The translations under genes and the position numbers were made by a program. Shown here piece after piece: positions 16,591 to 25,292 of a stretch of 64,000 nt of DNA (positions are counted from its first letter, which is position 1; each line of letters starts with the position of its first letter). The notes below the pieces were generated by a model. It worked only from the letters and a program-made list of their open reading frames with translations. It made no database searches and had not been told where the DNA came from. This stretch comes from Agrobacterium tumefaciens (GTDB lineage: Bacteria; Pseudomonadota; Alphaproteobacteria; Rhizobiales; Rhizobiaceae): positions 1,178,001 to 1,242,000 of the forward strand of contig NZ_CP115841.1 of the NCBI RefSeq assembly GCF_013318015.2, written 5' to 3'.

Positions 16591-18894
16591 ATGAGCAAGA
16601 CAGATTTCATCGGCAAGGCTTCCGCCGCCGCAGGTGGCTGGGGCGCGCTTAAAAGCGTTGGCAAACGGCTGATGGAATCCGGCGCGCCGATTTCCGGCGC
16701 ACGCACGCTGCTGAAGGCAAACCAGCCGGATGGATTCGATTGCCCGGGCTGTGCATGGGGCGATCCGGAGCATGGCTCTTCCTTCGAATTCTGCGAAAAC
16801 GGCGTCAAGGCGGTCGCTTGGGAAGCGACGGAAGCCCGGGTGCCGCCGGATTTTTTCGCCACCCGCACCGTCTCCGAACTGCGCGGCTGGTCTGACTACG
16901 ATCTGGAAAAACAGGGCCGCCTCACCCACCCGATGCGTTACGACCGGGCGAGCGACAAATATCTACCGGTCTCCTGGGACGACGCCTTTGCCGAAATCGG
17001 CGGCGTTCTCAACAGCCTCGACAGCCCGGACCGGGCGGAATTCTACACATCCGGCCGCGCCTCCAACGAGGCAGCCTTCATCTATCAATTGATGGTTCGG
17101 CTTTACGGCACGAACAATTTTCCCGACTGCTCCAACATGTGCCACGAGGCAAGCGGTGTCGGCCTGAAAGCCTCGATCGGCGTCGGCAAGGGCACGGTGC
17201 TCCTGGAAGACTTCGAGCAGGCAGACGCGATCTTCGTAATCGGCCAAAATCCTGGCACGAACCACCCGCGCATGCTGGGCGACCTGCGCCGGGCAGCGCT
17301 TCGCGGCGCGAAAATCGTCGTCCTAAATCCGATCAAGGAAAAGGGGCTGGAGCGCTTCGCCGATCCGCAGGACAAGATCGAGATGATCACCGGCGGCAAC
17401 ACCAAGATCGCCACCAACTATTACCAGCCCCGGCAAGGCGGCGACATGGCGGTGGTGCGCGGCATGAGCAAGGCGATCTTTGCAGCCGACGACGCCGCAA
17501 GGACTGCCGGAGAATCTGCCATCATCGATTACGACTTCATCGCCGAACATGCGGTCGAGTTCGAGGCTTATCGTGATGCCGTCGAGGCAACCAGCTGGGA
17601 AAGCATTCTCGACCAGTCCGGCCTCACCCGCGCAGAAATCGAAGAAGCCGCCCGCATCTACATGAATGCCGACTCAGTCATCGCCACCTGGGCCATGGGC
17701 GTCACCCAGCATCGCCACTCCGTCATCATGGTTCGCGAAATCACCAACTTCATGTTGCTGCGCGGCAATATCGGCCGCCCCGGTGCCGGTCTTTGCCCGG
17801 TACGCGGCCATTCCAACGTTCAGGGTGACCGCACCGTCGGTATCGATGAGAAAGCGCCGCCGGCGCTGCTAGACGCCCTGGAAAAAGAACTCGGCGTCGC
17901 CATGCCGCGCAAACCCGGCCACAACACCGTGGAGGCCGTAGCCGCCATGCTGGATGGCAAGGCGCAAACCTTCATCGCGCTCGGCGGCAACTTCATGCGG
18001 GCAACGCCCGACAGTCCGCTGATCGTCAAGGCTTTTGAAAATCAGAAACTGACGGTCAATATCGCCACCAAGCTGAACCATTCGCATCTGGTGCCGGGCG
18101 AAATCTCCTTCGTGCTGCCCTGCCTTGGCCGAACGGAAATCGACCGTAATTCTGCGGGCAAGCCGCAGATCGTCACGGTCGAGGATTCCATGAGCATGGT
18201 GCATGGTTCCGGCGGCATCAATCCGCCAGCCTCAGAAGAACTACGCTCCGAAGTCGCCATCGTTGCCGGCATTGCGCAAGCGACCCTTGGCAATGCGCAG
18301 GTCGACTGGAAAGCGCTTGCCGAGGATTACGATCTCATCCGAGACATGATCGAGCGGGTCATCCCCGGTTTCGACAATTTCAACGAACGCGTCCGCGTGC
18401 CGCGCGGTTTTCGCCTGCGCAACACGGCCTCCGAACGGGAATGGAACACGCCGACGAAAAAGGCCGTATTTTATAGCGGCCCGCTTCCCGAACAGACCGA
18501 GCATCAGCAGGCGCTCACGGGCGACAATCTTTTCGTGCTGCAGACATTCCGCAGCCACGACCAATACAACACCACGATTTACGGCATGGACGACCGTTAT
18601 CGCGGTGTTTATGGCGAACGCCAGGTCATCTTCATGAATCCTGCGGATATGGAGGCGCTGGGCGCCCACTCCCGCCAGCGCGTCGATGTCATCGGCGAAT
18701 ATGGCGATGGCGTGGAGCGGATCGCCCAAAATTTCCGGTTGGTCCCCTACAATATTCCGCGCGGCAGTGTCGGCGGATATTATCCCGAACTGAACGTGCT
18801 GGTGCCGCTGTCAAGCTATGGCGAAGGCAGCTTCACGCCAACGTCAAAATCGGTACTCGTCTCCTTCCGCCTGCTTGCCGGTTCCGCCTCTTGA
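16591..18894 (+). CDS. FdhF/YdeP-family molybdopterin oxidoreductase
   Basis: The 767 residues fit the YdeP family of formate-dehydrogenase-like proteins. An N-terminal iron-sulphur segment starts at CPGC (51-54). DCSNMCHEASG (179-189) aligns with the molybdenum-ligand segment of FdhF, with Cys184-His185 in place of selenocysteine-His. Pterin-binding blocks such as FVIGQNPGTNHPRML, WAMGVTQHRHSV and RGNIGRPGAGLCPVRGHSNVQG are intact. No signal peptide, so cytoplasmic. E. coli YdeP is linked to acid resistance, but its substrate is unknown. The next gene starts 13 bases after its stop, suggesting an operon with the HTH-like gene and the deformylase-like gene. Confidence 0.9.
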   Translation: MSKTDFIGKASAAAGGWGALKSVGKRLMESGAPISGARTLLKANQPDGFDCPGCAWGDPEHGSSFEFCENGVKAVAWEATEARVPPDFFATRTVSELRGWSDYDLEKQGRLTHPMRYDRASDKYLPVSWDDAFAEIGGVLNSLDSPDRAEFYTSGRASNEAAFIYQLMVRLYGTNNFPDCSNMCHEASGVGLKASIGVGKGTVLLEDFEQADAIFVIGQNPGTNHPRMLGDLRRAALRGAKIVVLNPIKEKGLERFADPQDKIEMITGGNTKIATNYYQPRQGGDMAVVRGMSKAIFAADDAARTAGESAIIDYDFIAEHAVEFEAYRDAVEATSWESILDQSGLTRAEIEEAARIYMNADSVIATWAMGVTQHRHSVIMVREITNFMLLRGNIGRPGAGLCPVRGHSNVQGDRTVGIDEKAPPALLDALEKELGVAMPRKPGHNTVEAVAAMLDGKAQTFIALGGNFMRATPDSPLIVKAFENQKLTVNIATKLNHSHLVPGEISFVLPCLGRTEIDRNSAGKPQIVTVEDSMSMVHGSGGINPPASEELRSEVAIVAGIAQATLGNAQVDWKALAEDYDLIRDMIERVIPGFDNFNERVRVPRGFRLRNTASEREWNTPTKKAVFYSGPLPEQTEHQQALTGDNLFVLQTFRSHDQYNTTIYGMDDRYRGVYGERQVIFMNPADMEALGAHSRQRVDVIGEYGDGVERIAQNFRLVPYNIPRGSVGGYYPELNVLVPLSSYGEGSFTPTSKSVLVSFRLLAGSAS

Positions 18895-18907
18895 ACAGGA
18901 TGGCTTG

Positions 18908-19210
18908 ATGGGTGAGGAACAATCTGCAGCGGCTTTCATGGCAGCGGTGGAGCAGGTCGTGCAAGGATCGTCGCAGGCGCTTTCGGCCACGGGCGCGGCA
19001 ATTCTTCTGGCCATCAATATGGATATCGCTACCGACAGCCGCAGCATCGCCAATCGGCTGGGACTTGCGCATGCCCTCGTCCTGCGCGAAATCTCCACCC
19101 TGTCACCGCGCTTTGTGCGGGTGACGAAACGCGACGCCCGCACCCAGCGCAGTTGGCTGGAGGTCACAGCGGAGGGACAGGCGCTCGCCGCGCTATCCTC
19201 CCAAACCTGA
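18908..19210 (+). CDS. Small winged-helix-like protein, function unknown
   Basis: About 100 residues. The segment SRSIANRLGLAHALVLREIS followed by LSPRFVRVTKRDARTQRSWLEVTAEGQAL has the helix-turn-helix plus wing spacing of small DNA-binding proteins, but I do not recognise a named family. The ATG at 18908 sits 13 bases after the oxidoreductase stop. It lies between the YdeP-type gene and the deformylase-like gene and is probably co-transcribed, so it may regulate that operon. Confidence 0.7.
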   Translation: MGEEQSAAAFMAAVEQVVQGSSQALSATGAAILLAINMDIATDSRSIANRLGLAHALVLREISTLSPRFVRVTKRDARTQRSWLEVTAEGQALAALSSQT

Positions 19211-19227
19211 AACGAACGGAGCATTCC

Positions 19228-19722
19228 TTGGCAATCAGGCCGATCCTGCCCTACCCCCATGCCGGTCTTTCCGAGATTTGCGCGCCGGTCACTGTTTTTG
19301 ACGACCACCTGCAAGATCTGGTCACGGACCTGATCGACACCATGCGCGCCGCCCCCGGCGTCGGCATCACCGCGGCTCACATCGGTGTAAAACAGCGCGT
19401 CTTCGTGCTTGAGCTGACGCCGGGAACCGTGCTGACATACATCAATCCCGAAATCGTCAGTCACTCCGCGCAGACCATGCGGCATGTGGAAGGCAGCGTC
19501 TCAATGCCGGGCTTCACCGAAGAGGTGGAACGTCCGTCTGAGGTCGAGGTGAGGTTTCAGGACGTAACGGGCGTGGAACATCGAGAAAGCGCCAAGGGAT
19601 TTCACGCCATCTGCATCAAGCACGAGATCGACCAGCTGGATGGTGTGTTCTGGCTGAAGCGCCTGTCGAAGCTGAAACGCGACCGGCTTGTGAAGAAATG
19701 GGAAAAATCCCGAAAGCCGTGA
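19228..19722 (+). CDS. Peptide deformylase-like protein with altered metal ligands
   Basis: The 164-residue protein has the deformylase fold and all three motifs, each changed. Motif 1 reads GVGITAAHIG (44-53), with His instead of the conserved Gln. Motif 2 reads EGSVSMP (88-94), with Ser90 where the metal-binding Cys should be. Motif 3 reads HEIDQ (132-136), with Gln136 instead of the second His of HEXXH. Two of three metal ligands are therefore missing, so normal deformylation is unlikely. Translation probably starts at TTG 19228, with ACGGAG 6-7 bases upstream. It is the third gene of the apparent YdeP-type operon. The true essential def is presumably elsewhere. Confidence 0.85.
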   Translation: MAIRPILPYPHAGLSEICAPVTVFDDHLQDLVTDLIDTMRAAPGVGITAAHIGVKQRVFVLELTPGTVLTYINPEIVSHSAQTMRHVEGSVSMPGFTEEVERPSEVEVRFQDVTGVEHRESAKGFHAICIKHEIDQLDGVFWLKRLSKLKRDRLVKKWEKSRKP

Positions 19723-19725
19723 CGA

Positions 19726-20154
19726 TCAGCTAGCGATCGAAAGAGCAAAGTCCGCGTCGCCCTTCAAAGTGTTGCTGACGGTGCAGATATCTTCGGCCGC
19801 ATGGGCAATTGCGGCGCGCGTCGCCTCATCGAAACTCCCGGCAATCTCCATCCTGATATCGAAACGAATGATGCGATAGGGCTCCTGCGCGGATTTCTCA
19901 CCGGAAACGTCAATGAGCACGCTCTCGAAGTTGTCCAGCAACCCCAAGCGGCTCGCCGCAATCCGGGCGCTGAGCGCCAGGCATGCCGCAAGCGACGAAT
20001 AAAGGAGGTCGATCGGATTGAAGCCCGGTTCAGAGACACCCGTAACAATTTCCAGGGCGCCGCCGGTCACTGTCGAAATCAGTGGGCGACCAAGCCGCCC
20101 GACCTTGGCGGTGGCGCCAACCGGCCTCAACTTCACCTTTCCACCATCTATCAT
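19726..20154 (-). CDS. OsmC-family protein
   Basis: A 142-residue protein. GFNPIDLLYSSLAACLALS holds the first conserved Cys on the long helix, and EDICTVSNTLKGDADF holds the second, the usual pair of OsmC/Ohr thiol peroxidases. The GGALEIVTG segment is another OsmC feature. Members reduce organic or fatty-acid hydroperoxides. No OhrR-type regulator is adjacent. It converges on the deformylase-like gene with only a 3-base gap, so the two transcripts may interfere. Confidence 0.87.
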   Translation of the reverse strand: MIDGGKVKLRPVGATAKVGRLGRPLISTVTGGALEIVTGVSEPGFNPIDLLYSSLAACLALSARIAASRLGLLDNFESVLIDVSGEKSAQEPYRIIRFDIRMEIAGSFDEATRAAIAHAAEDICTVSNTLKGDADFALSIAS

Positions 20155-20275
20155 TCAAATATTCCTAATTTAATCGCGTGCAACCAATCGCATGGAACCA
20201 AAACCTGTCTGGCGCTTTTTACTCACACAACGGTGAACGACCGTTGAACCTTTATTATACAGGGAGCTGGGACCT

Positions 20276-20443
20276 ATGGTTACATCTACGCTCGTCAGCA
20301 TTCTGATCACCTTCCTGGTGATCGTGCTCGTCTTGTGGCTCATCGCACGACTGCCCGTCGGCGGCGGCGCGAAACAGATCGCGCAAGTCATCGTCATCAT
20401 CATCGGCATTATTTCGCTGCTGAAATATCTCGCCGTCTTCTGA
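20276..20443 (+). CDS. Small two-helix membrane protein (Thivi_2564-like)
   Basis: A 55-residue product with helix 1 at about residues 5-24 and helix 2 at about 34-54, split by the loop ARLPVGGGAKQIAQ. This LP---G--K-I-Q-V pattern between two helices matches the Thivi_2564 family of small membrane proteins of unknown function. AGGGAG lies upstream, though at a long spacing of about 10 bases. A strong terminator begins 27 bases after the stop, consistent with a stand-alone small gene. Confidence 0.75.
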   Translation: MVTSTLVSILITFLVIVLVLWLIARLPVGGGAKQIAQVIVIIIGIISLLKYLAVF

Positions 20444-20469
20444 TATCACGGTAGCGTGCGAACAGAAAA

Positions 20470-20494
20470 AGGCGGCGAATGCCGCCTCTTTTTT
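20470..20494 (+). terminator. Rho-independent terminator
   Basis: A 7-bp stem AGGCGGC / GCCGCCT with loop GAAT is followed by CTTTTTT. It ends the small membrane protein transcript. Confidence 0.88.
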
Positions 20495-20520
20495 GCGCCA
20501 TTTTTCATGACACTCGATAG

Positions 20521-20946
20521 CTATTGGCGCGGCTCGAACTGGTAGGTTTTTTTGAGAGTGATATCACGAACGCTGCCGAGACCAAGAAACGGCGTATTTT
20601 CAGCATCGAAAATCGCCCTGCCCTTCGCCACGATCCAGCGGATAGAACCATCAGGCAGATGCACCTTGTAGCGCTGGTCGAAAAACACGCCGGTAGTGAT
20701 GCTTTCGAAAATTGCCCGCGCCACCTGATCGCGCATTTCCACATCTATTCTTTCGAGAATATCCTCAATCGACACACCTCGCGATGCCACCGCTTCGGAA
20801 AAGCCATGACACTCCGCGGTGACGGTGTCCATGATCAACCTGTTGTCGGAAATGCTCCACATATAATAGCCGAGCGCATTGTCTGAATCCGCCTTGTCCC
20901 CCTGCACGAAAACCTCCAGACCTTTTTTTCTGACAAACGCTAACAT
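20521..20946 (-). CDS. Single PAS-domain protein
   Basis: A 141-residue protein made almost entirely of one PAS_3-type domain. ALGYYMWSISDNRLIMD begins the fold, then FFDQRYKVHLPDGSIRWIVAKGRAIFDAENTPFLGLGSVRDIT gives the typical end (the Y-V--PDGS-RW---KG pattern of PAS_3). No kinase, cyclase or DNA-binding part is attached, so it probably works as a sensor subunit with another protein. GAGG precedes the ATG by 5 bases. No cofactor residue (for example flavin Cys) is evident. Confidence 0.78.
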   Translation of the reverse strand: MLAFVRKKGLEVFVQGDKADSDNALGYYMWSISDNRLIMDTVTAECHGFSEAVASRGVSIEDILERIDVEMRDQVARAIFESITTGVFFDQRYKVHLPDGSIRWIVAKGRAIFDAENTPFLGLGSVRDITLKKTYQFEPRQ

Positions 20947-21143
20947 CAGACCTCTAATATTCCACCCCTTGTTTTGAGGGGGTATTTAACCGGCTACTAC
21001 AACGTGTATCGATATCCACCGAAATTTAATGGCGCCTGATCCGGATGCCGGTTTCGAAAGCACGATAATTTCCAAAAAAAGCGTCGCAAAGCCAACCGCT
21101 TGCACCTACATGACTGCAAGATGAAATGTCGAAGGATGCTCAT

Positions 21144-21308
21144 ATGCTGCGAACCGCTCTTACTTTTGGGTTGCTGTCGGCAACTGTCTTTCTAGCTGGC
21201 TGCCAGACGTGGCAAAGCCCTTATCGCGGAAACGAATGGCGGATGGACCAGGTCATGGATGGCGACCCCTACCGGGTCGGTGACGGCAATCGCGCGGGGA
21301 GACGCTAA
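21144..21308 (+). CDS. Small putative lipoprotein
   Basis: 54 residues from the ATG at 21144, which has GAAGGA 7 bases upstream. A signal peptide with lipobox LAGC (Cys20) is followed by a short polar mature part ending in GNRAGRR. It should be lipid-anchored after cleavage by signal peptidase II. No family recognised; an ATG at 21126 would add six residues but lacks a ribosome site. Confidence 0.65.
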   Translation: MLRTALTFGLLSATVFLAGCQTWQSPYRGNEWRMDQVMDGDPYRVGDGNRAGRR

Positions 21309-21482
21309 GCCGCAAACATCTCATCCGAATGGCGGCAAGATCGATAATCTGACGCCCTGAAATTTTACAGCCCGGGCTGCCGAGACGAAACAAGTCGAAG
21401 TCGCCCGAGGCGTATCTAATCGACGTAACTGCTTCTTCTTTTTTGGGGAGGAGCAAAGCCAAACAATTGGCAGAAAAAGAAA
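21309..21482. other. Short intergenic stretch with no gene seen
   Basis: Between the lipoprotein stop and the tRNA-Leu terminator. It is less GC-rich near 21420-21480 and holds no supported frame, RNA or repeat that I can identify. Confidence 0.4.
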
Positions 21483-21502
21483 AAACCCGCCGAAGCGGGT
21501 TT
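21483..21502 (-). terminator. Terminator of tRNA-Leu
   Basis: On the minus strand an 8-bp stem AAACCCGC / GCGGGTTT with a TTCG tetraloop is followed by a T-rich tract. It begins four bases after the tRNA 3' CCA. Confidence 0.88.
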
Positions 21503-21505
21503 CTT

Positions 21506-21590
21506 TGGTGCGGTCGAGAAGACTCGAACTTCCACGGGTTGCCCCACAGCGACCTCAACGCTGCGCGTCTACCAATTCCGCCACGACCGC
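21506..21590 (-). tRNA. tRNA-Leu (anticodon GAG)
   Basis: On the minus strand: acceptor GCGGTCG pairs with CGACCGC, discriminator A, and the CCA is encoded. The D arm contains GGAATTGGTAGAC, the anticodon stem CAGCG/CGCTG encloses TTGAGGT (anticodon GAG, reading CUC/CUU), a long variable arm follows (class II), and the T loop is TTCGAGT. Length 85 bases including CCA. Confidence 0.96.
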
Positions 21591-21779
21591 ATCGTGGTAG
21601 GCGTCGACTTGCGCCGACGGGGGTGCATGTAGCAAAAGGATTTTGGGTGCACAAGAGCGTCGTGACAGTTTTTTGAAATTAAAAATCGGCCCGGCCCACC
21701 CTATATGCAGGAAGCCCGGAAATGCTGGGGTTGCAGCCTTCTCATCATTTTGCGAGAAGGCTGTGGAAAGGACTTTTTC

Positions 21780-22511
21780 ATGCTCACACGCACGGATATC
21801 GAGACAAATATGCTGCCCGTTCCCGGCTCGCCGCCTGTTCGCTGGCGAATCTCGGAAGGTCTCGTGCCTTACGAACTGGCAATAGAAGAGATGGAACGCG
21901 AAGTTGCCGCCATAGCCAATGGCGAGGCCGACGAACTCGTGTGGCTTCTGGAGCACCCGCCACTCTACACGGCAGGCACCAGCGCCGATGTTGCCGACCT
22001 CATCGAGCCGGAGCGTTTTCCTGTCTTCGCCACCGGTCGCGGTGGCGAATATACCTATCACGGGCCGGGACAGCGCGTCGTTTACGTCATGCTCGACCTG
22101 AAACGCCGGCGCCAGGATGTCCGCGCCTATGTTGCCGCGCTGGAGAATGTCATCATCCGCACGCTCGACAAGATGAATGTCCGTGGCGAACGGCGCGAAG
22201 ACCGGGTTGGTGTCTGGGTCAGGCGTCCGGAAAAACCTCTGCTTCCCGATGGCGGCATGGCCGAGGACAAGATCGCCGCGCTCGGCATCCGGTTGCGCAA
22301 ATGGGTGAGCTTTCACGGGCTGTCGATCAATGTCGATCCCGACCTCGCGCATTTTTCCGGCATCGTTCCCTGCGGCATCAGCGCCTATGGCGTGACCAGC
22401 CTTGTCGATCTTGGATTGCCGGTTATGATCGGCGATGTCGATGTTCTGCTGCGAGAAGCCTTTGAGGAGGTCTTTGGCCCGGCAGTGCCCGAAGCCGGCT
22501 CCGGCGGCTGA
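21780..22511 (+). CDS. lipB: Octanoyl-[ACP]:protein N-octanoyltransferase LipB
   Basis: A 243-residue protein with the LipB motif [16 protein letters not shown] (87-102), catalytic Lys164 in [11 protein letters not shown] and catalytic Cys198 in [13 protein letters not shown]. It moves octanoate from ACP to lipoyl domains, the first step of lipoate synthesis. The start at 21780 was chosen because the family begins shortly before VRWRISEG and a GGAAAGGA site precedes it; an in-frame ATG at 21705 would add 25 residues unlike the family. Monocistronic, 70 bases before the alcohol dehydrogenase. Confidence 0.95.
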   Translation: MLTRTDIETNMLPVPGSPPVRWRISEGLVPYELAIEEMEREVAAIANGEADELVWLLEHPPLYTAGTSADVADLIEPERFPVFATGRGGEYTYHGPGQRVVYVMLDLKRRRQDVRAYVAALENVIIRTLDKMNVRGERREDRVGVWVRRPEKPLLPDGGMAEDKIAALGIRLRKWVSFHGLSINVDPDLAHFSGIVPCGISAYGVTSLVDLGLPVMIGDVDVLLREAFEEVFGPAVPEAGSGG

Positions 22512-22580
22512 AACCCGCCGCAACTTTTTTATCGCCTGCCAGTGCATGCAATATCGATCACCACAAGAGGAGGAACGACC

Positions 22581-23648
22581 ATGTTCACAACGTCAGCCTA
22601 CGCCTGCGATGACGGTTCTTCGCCGATGAAGCTCGCGACCATCAAGCGTCGCGATCCCGGCCCGCGCGATGTCGAAATCGAAATCGAGTTCTGTGGCGTC
22701 TGCCACTCCGATATCCATACGGCCCGCAGCGAATGGCCGGGTTCTCTCTACCCCTGCGTCCCCGGCCACGAAATCATCGGCCGCGTCGGTCGGGTGGGCG
22801 CGCAGGTCACGAAATTCAAGGCGGGTGACCGCGTCGGCGTCGGCTGTATCGTCGACAGCTGCCGTGAATGCGCAAGCTGCGCCGAGGGGCTGGAGCAATA
22901 TTGCGAAAACGGCATGACCGGCACCTACAACTCGCCTGACAAGGCCATGGGCGGCGGCGCACATACGCTTGGTGGTTATTCCGCCCATGTGGTCGTCGAT
23001 GATCGCTATGTGCTGCGGATCCCCGAAGGGCTCGATCCAGCAGCCGCAGCACCCCTGCTCTGCGCCGGCATAACCACCTATTCGCCGCTGAGGCACTGGA
23101 ATGCAGGTCCCGGCAAGCGCATCGGCGTCGTCGGTCTCGGTGGCCTCGGCCATATGGCAGTCAAGATCGCCAATGCCATGGGCGCTACGGTCGTGATGAT
23201 CACCACCTCCCCCGGCAAGGCAGAAGACGCGAAAAAGCTCGGTGCCCATGAGGTGATCGTTTCACGCGATGCCGACCAGATGAAGAAAGCGGCTTCCAGC
23301 CTCGATCTTATCATCGACGCGGTTGCCGCCGACCACGACATCAACGCCTATCTTGCGTTGCTGAAGCGGGATGGCGCACTGGTGCAGGTCGGAGCGCCTG
23401 AGAAGCCGCTATCGGTGCACGCATTCAGCCTCATCCCCGGCCGCAAGACCTTCGCCGGCTCGATGATTGGCGGCATTCCCGAAACCCAGGAAATGCTGGA
23501 TTTCTGCGCCGAAAAAGGCATCGCCGCCGAAATCGAGATGATCAATATCGATCAGATCAATGAGGCTTATGAACGCATGATAAAAAGCGATGTGCGTTAT
23601 CGCTTCGTCATTGATATGAAGAGCCTGCCACGCCAGAAGGCCGCCTGA
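22581..23648 (+). CDS. Zinc-dependent alcohol dehydrogenase (YahK/CAD type, NADP-linked)
   Basis: A 355-residue medium-chain dehydrogenase. The catalytic zinc segment is CGVCHSDIH with GHE in VPGHEIIGRV, and structural zinc cysteines are in CRECASCAEGLEQYC. The Rossmann motif is GVVGLGGLGHMAVKIANAMG. GTYNSPDKAMGGGAHTLGGYSAHVVV is typical of the YahK/cinnamyl-alcohol dehydrogenase group, which reduces a broad set of aldehydes with NADPH. The ATG at 22581 has GAGGAGGA upstream. A terminator follows at 23661. Confidence 0.92.
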   Translation: MFTTSAYACDDGSSPMKLATIKRRDPGPRDVEIEIEFCGVCHSDIHTARSEWPGSLYPCVPGHEIIGRVGRVGAQVTKFKAGDRVGVGCIVDSCRECASCAEGLEQYCENGMTGTYNSPDKAMGGGAHTLGGYSAHVVVDDRYVLRIPEGLDPAAAAPLLCAGITTYSPLRHWNAGPGKRIGVVGLGGLGHMAVKIANAMGATVVMITTSPGKAEDAKKLGAHEVIVSRDADQMKKAASSLDLIIDAVAADHDINAYLALLKRDGALVQVGAPEKPLSVHAFSLIPGRKTFAGSMIGGIPETQEMLDFCAEKGIAAEIEMINIDQINEAYERMIKSDVRYRFVIDMKSLPRQKAA

Positions 23649-23660
23649 CCTCGTCGAGGG

Positions 23661-23680
23661 GGAGCGCCCTCTGGCGCTCC
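23661..23680 (+). terminator. Probable terminator after the alcohol dehydrogenase
   Basis: An 8-bp stem GGAGCGCC / GGCGCTCC with loop CTCT is followed by TGTTTCC, a T-rich but imperfect tract. Confidence 0.75.
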
Positions 23681-23723
23681 TGTTTCCTCGTCGGACCTTT
23701 TGGTTGAAAGCGCAGCCCTACCC

Positions 23724-24659
23724 ATGACCAGCCAGACCGGTTTGAACGATGTCGCCAAGGGCATGATGATCATGGCGGGCTGCATGTTCGTGCTGCCCGT
23801 CATGGATGCCATCGCCAAATACATGGCGGTGAGCGGCGGAATGTCACCGGCGCAGGTCACTTTCTACCGCTTCTTTTTCCAGCTTCTGTGCACCCTGCCC
23901 CTGCTGCTGCTGGTCTCACCCAAAGCGCTGTTCAGCGCCAGACGACCGTGGATGAACTGCCTGCGCGGCGTGCTGCATGCCAGTGCCAGCCTGATGTTCT
24001 TCGCCGCCGTCAAATACATGCCACTCGCCGATGTCTTTGCCATCTATTTCGTCGAGCCATTCATGCTGACGATGATGTCGGCCCTTTTCCTCGGCGACAG
24101 GGTCGGCTGGAAACGCTGGACAGCGATTGCGGTGGGTTTCGGCGGCGCTCTGATCGTCATTCAGCCGAGTTTTGAGATTTTCGGCTGGACATCGCTCCTG
24201 CCGGTCGCCTGCGCATTTCTCTACACGCTCTACCTGTTCCTTAACCGCGCTATCGGCGATGCCGACAGTCCGCTTGTCATGCAGACCATGTCCGGCATTG
24301 CCGGCACGGTGTTCATGGCGGCAGCCCTTCTGGCCGGCGACGCCTACGGTGACAAGGATTTCGCGATCTCGCTTCCGCAATCCGGCTTCACCCTCAGCCT
24401 ACTCATCGTGTTAGGGTCGATATCCGGCTATATGCATCTCCTGATCGTCAGGGCCTTCAGGCTGGCGCCGCTGTCGCTTCTGGCACCATTCCAGTATTTC
24501 GAGATCATCTCGGCGACGGTTCTCGGTTATGCGCTGTTTTCGGATTTTCCGACGCCATCGAAATGGCTCGGCATCCTCATCATCGTTGCATCCGGCCTTT
24601 TCATCATCTGGCGCGAGCGTGTGCAGACGGAAGCGAACCCGCCGCTCGACGGACAATGA
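23724..24659 (+). CDS. EamA/DMT-family membrane transporter
   Basis: A 311-residue protein with ten predicted helices in two EamA repeats (about 10-140 and 155-300). GGMSPAQVTFYRFFFQLL and YMPLADVFAIYFVEPFMLTMMSALFLGDRVGWKRW are standard DMT-exporter features, as is YFEIISATVLGYALFSDFPTPSKWLG in the second half. Substrate cannot be told from sequence. ATG 23724 is used; the in-frame TTG at 23700 is the alternative, and neither has a strong ribosome site. Confidence 0.86.
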   Translation: MTSQTGLNDVAKGMMIMAGCMFVLPVMDAIAKYMAVSGGMSPAQVTFYRFFFQLLCTLPLLLLVSPKALFSARRPWMNCLRGVLHASASLMFFAAVKYMPLADVFAIYFVEPFMLTMMSALFLGDRVGWKRWTAIAVGFGGALIVIQPSFEIFGWTSLLPVACAFLYTLYLFLNRAIGDADSPLVMQTMSGIAGTVFMAAALLAGDAYGDKDFAISLPQSGFTLSLLIVLGSISGYMHLLIVRAFRLAPLSLLAPFQYFEIISATVLGYALFSDFPTPSKWLGILIIVASGLFIIWRERVQTEANPPLDGQ

Positions 24660-24673
24660 CACCCAGAACGCTT

Positions 24674-25132
24674 TTATGCGCCCGAGGGCTGCGGTCCTTC
24701 GTCGTGATGGTCCTGCGCCTCCACAAGGCTACCGAGCAGCCACAGCGAAACCTCGGCGGCCTCTCCGGCGGATTTGAAGCGGTATGAGCCGCTATATTTC
24801 GGCGTATCGAAAAACGTAACGACGAAACCGTCACCGCTTTCAAGACTCTCGACCCTTATCCGCTCGGGATCGATCATCAGGCACACATAATGGGATCCCA
24901 TATTGCGCATGAAGCCGGCCTTGTTGTCGTGCAGCCGCACGAAGGCTGCGCCGCCATCCACCGTCATATGCAGGCTTCTGATCGCCTCGGTGGGAAACGC
25001 GCGGGCAAAATCCATGATCGCCTGCCCCACATCGTGGTTATTGTCCTCATCCGTTGCCCGTGTCATGCGCCAGGCATAAACAGCGAAGACCGCAAGCAGC
25101 ACGAAAACGATTATCCAGACCGCCATATTCAT
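24674..25132 (-). CDS. Membrane-anchored hypothetical protein
   Basis: 152 residues with one N-terminal helix (about 3-22) and a soluble domain. No family recognised. The domain has alternating hydrophobic strands (RIRVESLESGDGFVVTFFDT) followed by a C-terminal helix. The ATG at 25132 was chosen for the GAGGGAG site 9 bases upstream; GTG at 25153 is in frame. It ends 14 bases from the stop of the EamA gene on the other strand. Related genes seem to be rhizobial orphans of unknown role. Confidence 0.65.
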   Translation of the reverse strand: MNMAVWIIVFVLLAVFAVYAWRMTRATDEDNNHDVGQAIMDFARAFPTEAIRSLHMTVDGGAAFVRLHDNKAGFMRNMGSHYVCLMIDPERIRVESLESGDGFVVTFFDTPKYSGSYRFKSAGEAAEVSLWLLGSLVEAQDHHDEGPQPSGA

Positions 25133-25292
25133 GCGGGAAGGCTCCCTCAGCACCGAAACATCGCGATTCGCGAATCGAAACGATGCGAACCCGGCTCAAG
25201 CTCTTAAACACCGAGGCTTGCGTGAAGTGTGGCTCTCCGGCCTCGACGCGAAAATTGCTCCGATCTGTCTGCGCGATGTGCAGGTCGAGCAA

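Noticed and set aside
17134..17160. Selenocysteine codon in the formate-dehydrogenase-like gene
   Set aside because: The molybdenum-ligand position is encoded by TGC (Cys184), not TGA.
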